This document shows positions 9,672-18,261 of a DNA stretch of 53,111 nt, piece by piece. The stretch spans positions 1 to 53,111 of the forward strand of contig NZ_CABHXX010000022.1 of NCBI RefSeq assembly GCF_902170565.1, in the 5' to 3' direction. A program made the translations under genes and the position numbers. Origin of the DNA: Yersinia thracica. GTDB lineage: Bacteria; Pseudomonadota; Gammaproteobacteria; Enterobacterales; Enterobacteriaceae. Position 1 is the stretch's first letter, and the number at the start of each line of letters is the position of its first letter. Below the pieces are notes generated by a model. It ran no database searches and was not told the origin of the DNA. It saw nothing but the letters and a program-made list of their open reading frames with translations.

Positions 9672-10286
9672 ATGAGAGTTAATAAATTACATTTGGGAGC
9701 TAGAATTGCTTTATTCATAGTGTCCTATCTCCCTCTATTTTTCATCATGTGTTTTGTACAGCTTTATACCTATAGAGATTATTTAAACTGGAAGGATATA
9801 AGCATTGAGTCAGTAACTATCTTTATTGAGTATTTCGGTGTTGTAAGCATTTTAATTGCATTGTCATTGTTTGGCATAGTAGGCTTGAACATCTTTTTGA
9901 AAAATATAAAACGTCGGTGTGAAACAAGTGGAAGAACTGTTAAAATATTAGATATAGAGAACAAAAACAATGAATCAATAAGTTATCTGTTCACATATAT
10001 AATACCTTTTGTTTTTCAAGATTTATCGTTATTATCCAATGTTGTCCCTATAGCAATATTGTTGACGGTAACGGCTTTGATCTATATTAACTCCAGCATG
10101 ATACTTATAAATCCTACAATAAGCATCAAGTACACGTTATATCAGGTTAGTTATTTAGATATAGAAAGCGAAAGAAAACGTAGTGGAATGATTTTAACCA
10201 AATCAAAGTTTTTAGAGGAAGATGATCTCCTTGATATTGAAGACCTTGGCCCCAAACTTTTTTATGCTGAATTTCACAAGGAATAA
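9672..10286 (+). CDS. kwaA: KwaA-like four-helix membrane protein of a Kiwa anti-phage system
   Basis: 204 residues from ATG 9672, preferred over ATG 9666 because the AGGGG at 9660-9664 sits seven bases before it. Hydrophobic segments near residues 10-30, 50-75, 105-125 and 130-150 give four membrane helices, followed by an acidic cytoplasmic tail. Size and topology fit KwaA, the membrane sensor of Kiwa. The main support is the next gene, a DUF4868/KwaB-type protein starting three bases after this stop codon. Kiwa is known as a two-gene defence in which membrane KwaA and DNA-binding KwaB act together. The identification of kwaA itself rests on topology and partner, not on a sequence signature. 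Confidence 0.7.
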   Translation: MRVNKLHLGARIALFIVSYLPLFFIMCFVQLYTYRDYLNWKDISIESVTIFIEYFGVVSILIALSLFGIVGLNIFLKNIKRRCETSGRTVKILDIENKNNESISYLFTYIIPFVFQDLSLLSNVVPIAILLTVTALIYINSSMILINPTISIKYTLYQVSYLDIESERKRSGMILTKSKFLEEDDLLDIEDLGPKLFYAEFHKE

Positions 10287-10288
10287 AA

Positions 10289-11311
10289 ATGTTAAAGCTT
10301 GAAGAATTACTAGAATATGCTGAGAAATTAAAGGACGATGAAAAGGTTAAAGTATCTTTGTACTTTGTCACTAGATACCTTAAGACTGGTATGAGTAAAA
10401 GTGCAAAGGTAACCGATAAATACGATTTTAAAGTTATTAAAGCTCCTATCGCTCCTGATATCGCAAGTTTTTTTAAATGTACGCTATCAAATCAAATAAT
10501 ATCTCATGCTTCAAAAGATGACATTGAGATGAAAAAATACACTGTGATTGACGACGATATTGATAATAAAATTTATGCGTATGCGATGAATAATGCCATT
10601 TCATTCTCGAGAATTATAAATGAAGATATCAAGAGTGATAAACCAAATGTTCTTACCTCTCTAGCTGAAATTCAGGACGATTTGTGGGCCTACTGTATTA
10701 AAGTTCAAAATGGTTTGGAACTTACTTATTCATTCCGGAAAATAAGTAAAGGTAAGGTGACAACAAACGAACCACAAGATGTTGCTCAACGTATATTTGC
10801 GCTTTTTGATAAATCAGACAAAGAGCTAAGAGCATTTGATGGTAGTGCTATAAATTTTGATGATAAAATCGACTGTATATATATAAAGGAACAATTCTAT
10901 GTATTCCATAAGAAGAGTTTTGAGTCTATCGTAGGGCTAGAAGCCGAATTTACAGAGGCTGCCCAAAAAACTTTAAATGCAATCAGGGAATTTGACCTCG
11001 TCGAAGGCTTGGATATTATTGAGCAAGCTATTCTACATAAACCCTCGTTAAGAAAAACACTTGCACATATTGCAGAGAAGGGTAATCACACCACCTTGAA
11101 TAAAGGCGAGGTTCAATCAATGAATGGTGTGTTAAAAATGTTTCAAGATGAAGAGTTCACCATCAATGAAGATGGAAAAATCGTCATTGAAGATGAAAAG
11201 CAAGGTCGAAATTTTCTTAGGCTTCTCAATGACTACTACAAGCAAGGGATGACTACGAAGAAATACTACGGTACAGATAGTGGTAACTTAGTTAGCCCAG
11301 TTAAAAAGTAG
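10289..11311 (+). CDS. kwaB: KwaB-like DUF4868 protein of a Kiwa anti-phage system
   Basis: 340 residues, ATG after AAGGA, directly downstream of kwaA. The central region has the DUF4868 pattern: DDLWAYCIKVQNG, then YSFRKISKGKV, then DGSAINFDDKIDCIYI and a following FESIVGLE stretch (about residues 130-235). In characterised Kiwa systems KwaB binds DNA and blocks phage replication and late transcription after KwaA senses infection at the membrane. The operon is AT-rich compared with the giant phage gene before it, which fits acquisition as a moron. I am fairly sure of the family; activity is inferred. Confidence 0.75.
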   Translation: MLKLEELLEYAEKLKDDEKVKVSLYFVTRYLKTGMSKSAKVTDKYDFKVIKAPIAPDIASFFKCTLSNQIISHASKDDIEMKKYTVIDDDIDNKIYAYAMNNAISFSRIINEDIKSDKPNVLTSLAEIQDDLWAYCIKVQNGLELTYSFRKISKGKVTTNEPQDVAQRIFALFDKSDKELRAFDGSAINFDDKIDCIYIKEQFYVFHKKSFESIVGLEAEFTEAAQKTLNAIREFDLVEGLDIIEQAILHKPSLRKTLAHIAEKGNHTTLNKGEVQSMNGVLKMFQDEEFTINEDGKIVIEDEKQGRNFLRLLNDYYKQGMTTKKYYGTDSGNLVSPVKK

Positions 11312-11330
11312 CATCATTTAATCAGCTTAC

Positions 11331-11353
11331 GGGAGCTATAAAAGCTCCCATGA
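11331..11353 (+). terminator. Terminator-like hairpin after kwaB
   Basis: GGGAGCT (11331-11337) and AGCTCCC (11343-11349) form a perfect seven-pair stem with a five-base loop, followed by a T-rich stretch. It lies between convergent genes and may serve both. Confidence 0.6.
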
Positions 11354-11357
11354 TTTA

Positions 11358-11612
11358 TTAGGATTGAGATGAGAGGTCTCTGTGCTGTATTGACTGAAGA
11401 GCTAATTCTATAGCGGCTACTTTATATTTTTCTTTTTTAACTTGGGCTAGAGTCAGGTCATCAACTAAACACTCTGTTAAGGTGTCGCTGTTAATAATCT
11501 CACCAGCCATAAATATTCTACGCGCTGCGTCACCCACTAAATGTGAGGCATGATCAATAAGGGGAGTTAGTTCTTTATCAGAGTCAGATACTGCTGGGTG
11601 GCCGTTGTTCAT
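11358..11612 (-). CDS. Small hypothetical protein, faintly AriR/YmgB-like
   Basis: 84 residues. The spacing of an N-terminal helix, a conserved IIN..TL turn and a terminal helix (YKVAAIELALQSI) recalls the AriR/YmgB biofilm and acid-resistance regulators of enterobacteria, but similarity is weak and judged by eye only. ATG 11612 is preceded by AAGGGAAT on the coding strand, a good ribosome-binding site. No operon partner is visible. Confidence 0.5.
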   Translation of the reverse strand: MNNGHPAVSDSDKELTPLIDHASHLVGDAARRIFMAGEIINSDTLTECLVDDLTLAQVKKEKYKVAAIELALQSIQHRDLSSQS

Positions 11613-11678
11613 AATTCCCTTCCTATGGGTAAAAAATCAGTAATAGATACTAGCGGTGCGGTAGTATTTCTTCAATGT

Positions 11679-11774
11679 CTATTTGAGTGCATTTCGTACA
11701 ACAACAAATAAAACTAATAGCATGAAAAAACCAATAATACCGAGAATGATACTCGTGTTACTGTCCATGTGCAT
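11679..11774 (-). CDS. 31-residue membrane peptide, copy 1 (possibly a remnant)
   Basis: Read from ATG 11774, the peptide starts MHMDSNTSIILGIIGF and ends NALK, with one hydrophobic helix. It is almost identical to the C-terminal 31 residues of the gene at 13539-13751. The frame can be extended upstream to a TTG at 11909, but that extension is unlike the other copy and lacks a ribosome-binding site. Either this is a 5'-truncated duplicate or the 31-residue unit is itself the gene product. Confidence 0.45.
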   Translation of the reverse strand: MHMDSNTSIILGIIGFFMLLVLFVVVRNALK

Positions 11775-12093
11775 GTTGACTTTGCCCGAAAGCAAGTAGT
11801 TATTATCTAATATTGGCCAATAAATTTGGTGGATTGGAAAGTTGCGATTCGGGAAGCAGTACAGTGAGATATGCAGACATGTTGGGGTAACAAGGTGCTT
11901 GCCGGACAAATTTTCCTCAGTACGCGGTATTGGTTATGCTCGATCCTCGCTCATAATCGATAAAATTATGCTTATCCGTACCCGTTAAGAAAGTGCACAT
12001 TCAAGGATTTAGAAGCAATTACTCCTGTAACGTAGGATAATAAGTTGATTATTGTTAGTTTTGGCTTGTTCGTTAGAAGGGACGATTGGTTTA

Positions 12094-13107
12094 GTGAAAA
12101 AACATATTAAAGCAATTGACGGTGTTGATTATCTTAGCCATAAAGATCTTAACAGCCACAAAATCATTCACATCAAAACAACTCCAAGCCTAAACGGTAA
12201 AACTCATTTTTACTGGAACAAGAGTCGCGCTGAACTGATCGTAGGTTCGAAGGTGCATTTCCCTGTCCCCTCAATCGCTCACCTTGAGCGATATAGGAAA
12301 TCATTCTTTGACCTTGGCCGTAATGAAATTCAAATGGGTGACTCGGTTGTCTGGTTCTTTGGAAAGCAGATACAGCCTATGGTGTGTGCGACTGTGGTAG
12401 GGGTGAGAAAAGAGAAAGGCAAGCGTTTTCTTCGTCTGATGCCGAACGATCCGAACTCTGTGGTGCCGGAGACATGGGCCCTGTATGAGTCTGGTAATTT
12501 TTTCTTTGTGTCTAACAATCGAACAGATCGTTATCGCGCTCCAGCCAACATAATCTACGCGGCTTATCAGGATGAGTTAAATAAAATCGAAGAAATTTAT
12601 GCGCCGATTAGAAGCAGACGCATGATCCTGCGATATCTTACGAATGGCAACCTCAGCATGGGTGAGAAGACCTTTAAAGAATGCCACTACGAACTCTTTA
12701 AAGGCATCTATTCTTGGGCTGGTCAGTATCGGAAAATCGAGTTAGTTATCGGTGAAAGGCAATTCCCAACGATGCATCCATCTAAAGTTGAAAAAGCTAT
12801 GAGAGACTTTTGCCATGACTTCAGTAATCAATATCTGAGGCTGGTAGGTGGTGATAGAGAACGGATGCTTAATGCCTTGGTGTTTGCCCACAAAGAACTG
12901 GCATGGATACATCCCTTCGAAGATGGCAATGGTAGAACGATGAGGCTTTATCTGGAGTTGGTGGCTAAGACAAGAGGTTATGCGTTTGATCTAACTGCTT
13001 CCATGAACAGTAAGAAGAAAAAACGTTACTATCATTTTGCCGTGAGGAAGGCTGTACAAGGTTTTCCGAAGATTTTAACAGCCTTACTCAACAAGGCGTT
13101 GGCTTAA
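12094..13107 (+). CDS. Fic-domain protein (AMPylase-type)
   Basis: 337 residues from GTG 12094, which follows GAAGGGA; a TTG at 12052 would add 14 residues but has no clear ribosome-binding site. The C-terminal half is a Fic fold: LFKGIYSWAGQYR (near 210) and the active-site loop HPFEDGNGR (starting at residue 273), with the catalytic histidine and the phosphate-binding glycines intact. Fic enzymes transfer AMP or related groups from nucleotides to protein side chains. The N-terminal 150 residues are an unrecognised domain that may choose the target. No classical VbhA- or YhfG-type antitoxin gene precedes it. The gene ends four bases into a small convergent gene. Confidence 0.8.
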   Translation: MKKHIKAIDGVDYLSHKDLNSHKIIHIKTTPSLNGKTHFYWNKSRAELIVGSKVHFPVPSIAHLERYRKSFFDLGRNEIQMGDSVVWFFGKQIQPMVCATVVGVRKEKGKRFLRLMPNDPNSVVPETWALYESGNFFFVSNNRTDRYRAPANIIYAAYQDELNKIEEIYAPIRSRRMILRYLTNGNLSMGEKTFKECHYELFKGIYSWAGQYRKIELVIGERQFPTMHPSKVEKAMRDFCHDFSNQYLRLVGGDRERMLNALVFAHKELAWIHPFEDGNGRTMRLYLELVAKTRGYAFDLTASMNSKKKKRYYHFAVRKAVQGFPKILTALLNKALA

Positions 13108-13319
13108 ATCACAGCTTCGAGTTGATCAGCTATGCGCATGATTTTCGACCAGTCAGCATCGCTATAGCGATGTCCTTCAATCTCGAAAGATGTTTTTGCG
13201 TTGCTCATTGCGGACTGAGCGATTGAGCGACGGCTAACGCTACGGGAACCAGACTTACCGCCGCGGATAATCACAGTAACGTTGTCAGATGCATCGTTTC
13301 GTGTGGTTCGGGTAGTCAT
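13104..13319 (-). CDS. Small basic protein convergent with fic
   Basis: 71 residues, rich in Arg and Ser (RGGKSGSRSVSRRS), with a terminal helix. Its stop codon overlaps the fic stop by four bases. Residues SFEIEG match the [S/T]xxxE[G/N] inhibitory motif of Fic antitoxins, but this short pattern arises easily by chance. ATG 13319 has a weak upstream site. Function unknown. Confidence 0.5.
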   Translation of the reverse strand: MTTRTTRNDASDNVTVIIRGGKSGSRSVSRRSIAQSAMSNAKTSFEIEGHRYSDADWSKIMRIADQLEAVI

Positions 13320-13538
13320 TAATGATTCTCCAGAAGAATTTTAAGTTGTAAGGTTAGTATACCCTTCTTGCAGTTTACAGTCTACTCGTCGCTCTATTGT
13401 TAGGCACACAGTAAATTGAACTTCCGCGTCAAATCTAGAAACTTCCATACCATTTCTTCTACAAGCAGAACGCCCGTTTTTCGTTCTTAGCCGACTGTCA
13501 TATTGAGTAGCTACTAATCCATATTACAGCATCAATAT

Positions 13539-13751
13539 TTATTTGAGGGCATCTTTAACGATGATGAACAGAACCAATAACAGAATAAATCCGATGATAC
13601 CCAAGATGATGCTGGCATTACTGTCCATGTGCATATTGCCCTTACCAGCCAGTAGGTAAGCAGCGATAACAAAAGGAATGCAGAGAGCGGGGTGGATGGT
13701 AATCATTACGGCGGCCAGGATTAGGCTGACTATAAATAGTGTCGATGTCAT
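13539..13751 (-). CDS. Small two-helix membrane protein, copy 2
   Basis: 70 residues with two hydrophobic helices (about 3-35 and 47-66). ATG 13751 has a good GAGGG site five bases upstream. An internal ATG at 13634 would yield the same 31-residue peptide found at 11679-11774. No family recognised. Confidence 0.6.
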   Translation of the reverse strand: MTSTLFIVSLILAAVMITIHPALCIPFVIAAYLLAGKGNMHMDSNASIILGIIGFILLLVLFIIVKDALK

Positions 13752-13915
13752 GTTTCCCTCATTTTAGCGCCCGAACTTTTCCCGAGCATTTTCGAAATAG
13801 ATGATAAGTATATGATCATGTTGATCTTTTAAAGACGGTGTTAAACGTGTCCTAAAGGTCATAACTCTGGTTATCTTATTGTTATATATAGATAAAATTA
13901 AGAATTTTCACCTTT

Positions 13916-13960
13916 AGGAATCGTATTCGGTCTCTTTTTAACATGTTGATTTTAATGGTG
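13916..13960. repeat. att: Left attachment site (45-bp direct repeat), overlapping the sdsR terminator sequence
   Basis: Identical over 45 bases to 53035-53079, the other end of the prophage. The first 24 bases run from AGGAATCG through ATTCGGTCTC to TTTTT, the 3' arm and T-run of the SdsR (RyeB) sRNA terminator as I remember it. The matching 5' arm (GACCGAATAC) is not present upstream, so the sdsR body is not here. The integrase gene starts its 3' end 58 bases to the right, as expected for a phage attachment site. Confidence 0.85.
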
Positions 13961-13970
13961 AATTTTGTGG

Positions 13971-14002
13971 TTTATCGAAATTTATCGAAATTTTATCGAA
14001 AT
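13971..14002. repeat. Three TTTATCGAAAT repeats, probable integrase arm-type sites
   Basis: Exact 11-base copies begin at 13971, 13981 and 13992, spaced about one helical turn apart between the att core and int. Lambda-type integrases bind such arm-type sites with their N-terminal domain. Confidence 0.6.
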
Positions 14003-14017
14003 CTGATATTCGGTCTT

Positions 14018-15100
14018 TTATAGCATCACGTATTCTTTCCCTCTCGTATCAAGATACTTGTTCGTCATCTTCTCCGATTTATGCCCCAGCAGTTTCATCG
14101 CAAATTCCTTACCTTTTTCCTTTTCATACAATCGCCCAGCCAGACTTCTGATCTCATGAAATGTTGGCGGACTCTCATCAAAACAAAAATCTGTTCCTTT
14201 TCTCGCCGTTACGAATTTCTTTGTCAGGCTATCTGGATGTAGTGATCCATCAGGGCTATTTTTTCTGATGCCAGCACTTATCATAAAGTCTGTTTTACTG
14301 GCTAATTTACATTGTTCAATCACGGTGCTAAGGCGTAGGCCAACGGCTTTAAGTTCAAGATCTAAGGGCAGGGAGATCATGGCTCCTGTTTTGCCTTGGT
14401 CTATCTGTAATCTGCCATCAACAATCTGGTCAAAGCGCATCAGTGATAAATCTTCACGTCGTTGGCCCGTCACCAGTGCCAGATCCATTGATAGCCCAAA
14501 CCACGCCGGTAATGTGTCAGCGACCTCACGAATAGCGAGATACTGATCCAGTTCCAGGCGCTCACGTTTCACCACCGGTTTAGCTGAGCGTGTCGGTGTC
14601 ACTGGATTATTATCTATATGGCCCTCGACAATCGCCTCTCGGAAAATATCAGACAACACTGACCGCATAGTAGCGGCCATAGTTTTTTTGTCCTGTGCCA
14701 CCCAAAACTCTAAAAACTCGGCAATATGGCGCGTGCTGATTTTAGCTAACACCCTGTTGCCCATTTTTTCGCTGATCATGGCTATTTGTCCCTTGCGAAC
14801 TTTATAGGTGTTTTCGGCCAATTCCCGGCGCTTATAAATTACGTCATATCGTTTTAGCCATGCTGCCAGTGTGTACTCCTGCGTGCCTTTGAGCTTTTCT
14901 AGTAGCGCGACAGGAGTGTAGTTTTGTTCAATGAAATTATTGGCTTCAATGGCTTGAGATATGGCGTCTCGCCGGGCAATTTTGCCGAGAGATAACTCCT
15001 TTCCAGTTAGCGGGTTGCGCCAATAGAAAGTTAGTTGAACACGCCTAAAGGTGAGGTTTTTGGGCAAATTAGCGTCATACTTTCCCGGCCTTTTTGCCAT
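14018..15100 (-). CDS. int: Lambda-type tyrosine integrase
   Basis: 360 residues. The N-terminal 65 residues resemble the lambda Int arm-binding domain (YWRNPLTGKE..LG pattern). The catalytic domain has Arg in TGQRRED, HEIR at 315-318, the second His in LLGHKSEKMT (residue 340) and the nucleophile Tyr in KYLDTR (residue 349). It integrates and, with Xis, excises the prophage at the 45-bp att core. It lies just inside the left att copy, reads toward it, and overlaps the xis gene by 26 bases as in lambda. All catalytic residues are present, so it should be active. Confidence 0.95.
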   Translation of the reverse strand: MAKRPGKYDANLPKNLTFRRVQLTFYWRNPLTGKELSLGKIARRDAISQAIEANNFIEQNYTPVALLEKLKGTQEYTLAAWLKRYDVIYKRRELAENTYKVRKGQIAMISEKMGNRVLAKISTRHIAEFLEFWVAQDKKTMAATMRSVLSDIFREAIVEGHIDNNPVTPTRSAKPVVKRERLELDQYLAIREVADTLPAWFGLSMDLALVTGQRREDLSLMRFDQIVDGRLQIDQGKTGAMISLPLDLELKAVGLRLSTVIEQCKLASKTDFMISAGIRKNSPDGSLHPDSLTKKFVTARKGTDFCFDESPPTFHEIRSLAGRLYEKEKGKEFAMKLLGHKSEKMTNKYLDTRGKEYVML

Positions 15101-15341
15101 AACCCATCTTCTCCAATATTGGCGGTATCGTAGAATGTGAAATGTTCAGCGTTTTCGCCATTCTGTAGCTTTTGGGTTGTATATAAATGGCACCAGGCCG
15201 CACGCGATATTGTCTGCCGTGTTTTTCAGCTGCAGGGTAAAAGTTACCGTTTCTGGCCCAGCGTTGGAGTGTTTGAATCGTCGGCTTGTCAGTCGCATAC
15301 GTTTCATCACACCATTCGGTTAATGTCATTAATTTAGCCAT
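15075..15341 (-). CDS. xis: Excisionase
   Basis: 88 residues. The N-terminus fits the lambda Xis winged-helix pattern: LTEWCDE, QTLQRWARNGNFYPAAEKHGR, then YRV and a basic tail. Xis bends attachment-site DNA and directs Int toward excision. It is translated just ahead of int with a 26-base overlap, so the two are coupled. Confidence 0.85.
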   Translation of the reverse strand: MAKLMTLTEWCDETYATDKPTIQTLQRWARNGNFYPAAEKHGRQYRVRPGAIYIQPKSYRMAKTLNISHSTIPPILEKMGYGKKAGKV

Positions 15342-15413
15342 TGGTCATACCTCGATATGACCGGCCAGCATAGTAACGCGCTGACCGGTTCAGTTTTGAT
15401 TTTTAAAAATCAG

Positions 15414-15926
15414 TTAGCGGACGGCTAACGAACGTTCGCCAGTTTCAAACTTGGCACCGGCTATCAATAGGCCCTCATTTAAGGCAGCTTTGATTTCATC
15501 GGCTTTTGGGGTGGTGATAATTTGCACCTGAGAAACGGAGTCTACATATTCATCAGGCAACAAATTTACATCGGTGATAACGAGTTTTTTTGTCCCTTTT
15601 CGGGCAGTAAAGGTATTGGCCGCTGTTTTGATCGAGTCTTTACCGGCCTGAATCATGCATTCCAATATATATTTACGGTAGATTTCAGCCTGATTATCAA
15701 AACTTTTCTTGCGTGCACTCATCCGTTTGGCTTCGTTGGCGCATATCTCTGCCTGACCCAGCGTGTTACGAACCAATGTCATCAAGGCATCGAACTTATC
15801 TTCCAGCATGCCCTCAATGCCAGAGAGAGTGTCAGCGACCATTTCGGGGGTGAGTTCATCACCGCTATCGGCCATTTCCTGTAATTTTCGGTAATCAGTG
15901 GCTAATGATATGGCGCTTGTGCTCAT
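15414..15926 (-). CDS. Gp157-like phage protein
   Basis: 170 residues, mostly helical with a coiled-coil centre (about 40-95), then a beta-rich end with TARKGTKKLVITDVNLLPDEYV. This is the pattern of the siphovirus Gp157 family (PF05565), common next to recombination genes in temperate phages; its molecular role is not firmly known. Its ATG overlaps the stop codon of the annealing gene upstream (15923), so the two are translationally coupled. Confidence 0.8.
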   Translation of the reverse strand: MSTSAISLATDYRKLQEMADSGDELTPEMVADTLSGIEGMLEDKFDALMTLVRNTLGQAEICANEAKRMSARKKSFDNQAEIYRKYILECMIQAGKDSIKTAANTFTARKGTKKLVITDVNLLPDEYVDSVSQVQIITTPKADEIKAALNEGLLIAGAKFETGERSLAVR

Positions 15927-16426
15927 GCTTTTTCTCCCTCAGTGACAAATTTTGCCAGGCACTCATCTTTGATTTGATTCAAACGGGTTAGACGGCCGGT
16001 CAGATATTTGACGTGTTCATCATCATGGGATGATTCGGCATTCTTGAGATGAACCCCGATGGTGCGTGTTAGTGAGGTGCTGATTTTTGTCACTTCATTC
16101 GCCGTGACTGCTGTTTTCATCGTCTCGGTATTGGCTTTGAATTTGTCGTCTAACTCTTTACGTAGACGAACCACATCATCAGCTTTAGTGCTGGCATTTT
16201 TAATACCGAACTCAATATTATTGTCGGCGGTGTATTCAGCATCATCAAACAGCCCCATAAACACATCAGCGCTGAAACCAAGCTGTGCTAATGCTTTGGT
16301 CGTGGCGTCCGTTAGGCTTTTCTTGCTGACTTCATCGTCACAAATGAAACCGTTGGTACTTTGATAAATATGCTTGGTATGACCAAAAGCAGGGAAGCGG
16401 CCCCGACCTCCTGCGTGTTGGTATTT
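15923..16426 (-). pseudogene. 5'-truncated ERF-type single-strand annealing protein
   Basis: The frame is open from a stop at 16427-16429 to the stop at 15923-15925. It encodes FGHTKHIYQS, ICDDEVSKKSLTDATTKALAQLG and FSADVFMGLFDD, the conserved C-terminal half of ERF-family annealing proteins, followed by a lysine-rich tail. The N-terminal half is missing and no proper start codon exists; the GTG at 16264 lies inside the conserved region. The loss occurs where the truncated methyltransferase on the other strand begins. I infer a deletion joint, so homologous pairing by this protein is probably lost. Confidence 0.7.
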
Positions 16427-18261
16427 TCAGTGTTGACCCGCTCATCTCAACGGGCGGTTTACCAGTATTGCTGGGTTGGTTCAGTCCTGATTGCCGCCAC
16501 TTCTCTAAAGCCAAGGGCGGCACGCCGGTTAAGAAAGAAATTCGTGGTTTAGCCTGGGTAGTGTTGCGTTGGGCGCTGGCAGTACGTCCACGCTTTCTGA
16601 TGTTGGAGAACGTCGAAGAGTTTCGCGGCTGGGGGCCATTATTGACGGATAGTCAGGGTAATCACCGACCTGATCCCGCCCGTAAGGGAGAAACGTTCAA
16701 GGCATTTATTGGCATGCTGGGTACCGGTATTGATGCGAATCATCCCGCGCTGGCCGAAGTGTGTGAGTTTTTGAAGATAGGTATCAATGGCCCTGAGGCG
16801 GAGAGGCTAACTTCAGGTTTAGGTTATAACGTGGATCATCGGGAGCTAAAAGCCTGTGATTACGGAACCCCCACCATCAGAAAGCGGTTGTTTGTGGTTG
16901 GGCGTTGTGACGGTGAGCCGGTTGTATGGCCAGAGCCAAGCCACGGCGCACCAAACTCTGCAGATGTGCTTTCTGGCATGTTACAACCTTGGCGAACGGC
17001 GGCGGAGTGTATCGACTGGAGCCAGCCGACACGCTCTATTTTCGGTCGCAAGAAAGATTTGGCTGATAATACTTTGCGGCGCATCGTCAAAGGGCTGCAA
17101 CGCTTTGTTATTGATAACCCTGATCCGTTTATTGTGCGGTTGGGCCAAACCGGTTTCGGTGGCGATCGTCTGCAGTATCCAATAGACCAACCGCTAACCA
17201 CCATCACCAGCAAGGCCGAGCATTTATTGCTGGAGCCGTATGCGGTGAAGTGCAACCACACCAGCACCAAAACCAAATATGATTGCTTCCGTGGGCAATC
17301 ATTACGTGATCCGTTGCAGACCATTACCAGAACACATGGTTTTGCTGTCGCTGCGCCTGTTGTTGTGCGTCAGTTCGGTAACAGTACGGCAAATGATATC
17401 AATACACCGTTGGGTACCGTTACGGCGGGTGGGGGAGGTAAAAGCCAGTTAGCCAGTGCAATACTGGCACCGCATATAACCAAATTTAGAACCGGCGCTA
17501 TAGGCCAACAATGTGATGAGCCATTATCCACAGTCACCGCCGGTACATCGGTTCGCCCTGGTGGTAATGGTCATGCCATGGGTATGGTCGCTGCCCATTT
17601 GGTAAAGCATTACGGTGGCAATTATACCGGTGCAGGCATCAATATTAACCAGCCATTGCACACCATCACCACGGTTGATCACCACGCGCTTTGTACATCT
17701 CACCTGGTGCAATTGCGCGGCACATGCCGCGATGGTAAACCGATCACTGAACCAGTACCGACCTTAACCGCCGGCGGTAATCATGTCGGGATAATAAACG
17801 CCTTTCTGACCAAGTATTACGGTACCGGTGGCTCAGTAGATCTCTCAGAACCAATACACGCGGTGACGACCAAAGAACGGTTCGGACTGGTAGAAAATAA
17901 TCTTGATATAGAACCCCTGACCGACGAGCAACGCTACAACGCATGGAACTGCGCGCGGTTGGTGGATCATTTCAGCGATTTATCGGACGACTGGCATTTA
18001 TTCCCCGCGCCACGACCACAATATATATCTGTGGGCGAATACATCATCGTTGATATTTGTATGCGCATGTTGATTGCCCGTGAACTCTACAATGCCAGCG
18101 GGTTCCCGCCAGATTACATTATTGATCGGGATATAGATGGCACCCTCTGGCCCAAATCTGAACAGGTGGCAAGATGTGGCAATGCAGTGCCGCCACCCTT
18201 TGCCGAGGCATTGGTAAGGGCCAATATGCCAGAGCTGTGTATCTGGAGGATGGCGGCATAA
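16423..18261 (+). pseudogene. 5'-truncated cytosine-C5 DNA methyltransferase with a repeat insert
   Basis: The frame contains the catalytic Cys motif SPDC (just after 16480), the ENV motif (LMLENVEEF), the YGTPTIRKRLFVVGR motif and the final QVARCGNAVPPPFAEAL motif. Family resemblance starts at IFSVDP (16423). The N-terminal S-adenosylmethionine-binding motif is absent and only a TTG (16468) could start translation, so the enzyme is probably dead. Between the methyltransferase motifs lie about seven repeats of a PL.TIT pattern, spaced roughly 30-50 residues apart, in the target-recognition position. Phage enzymes of this type mark phage DNA against restriction. Confidence 0.75.

Noticed and set aside
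16860..17324. 154-residue minus-strand frame inside the methyltransferase
   Set aside because: Shadow frame of the repeat-rich region; no supporting signals.
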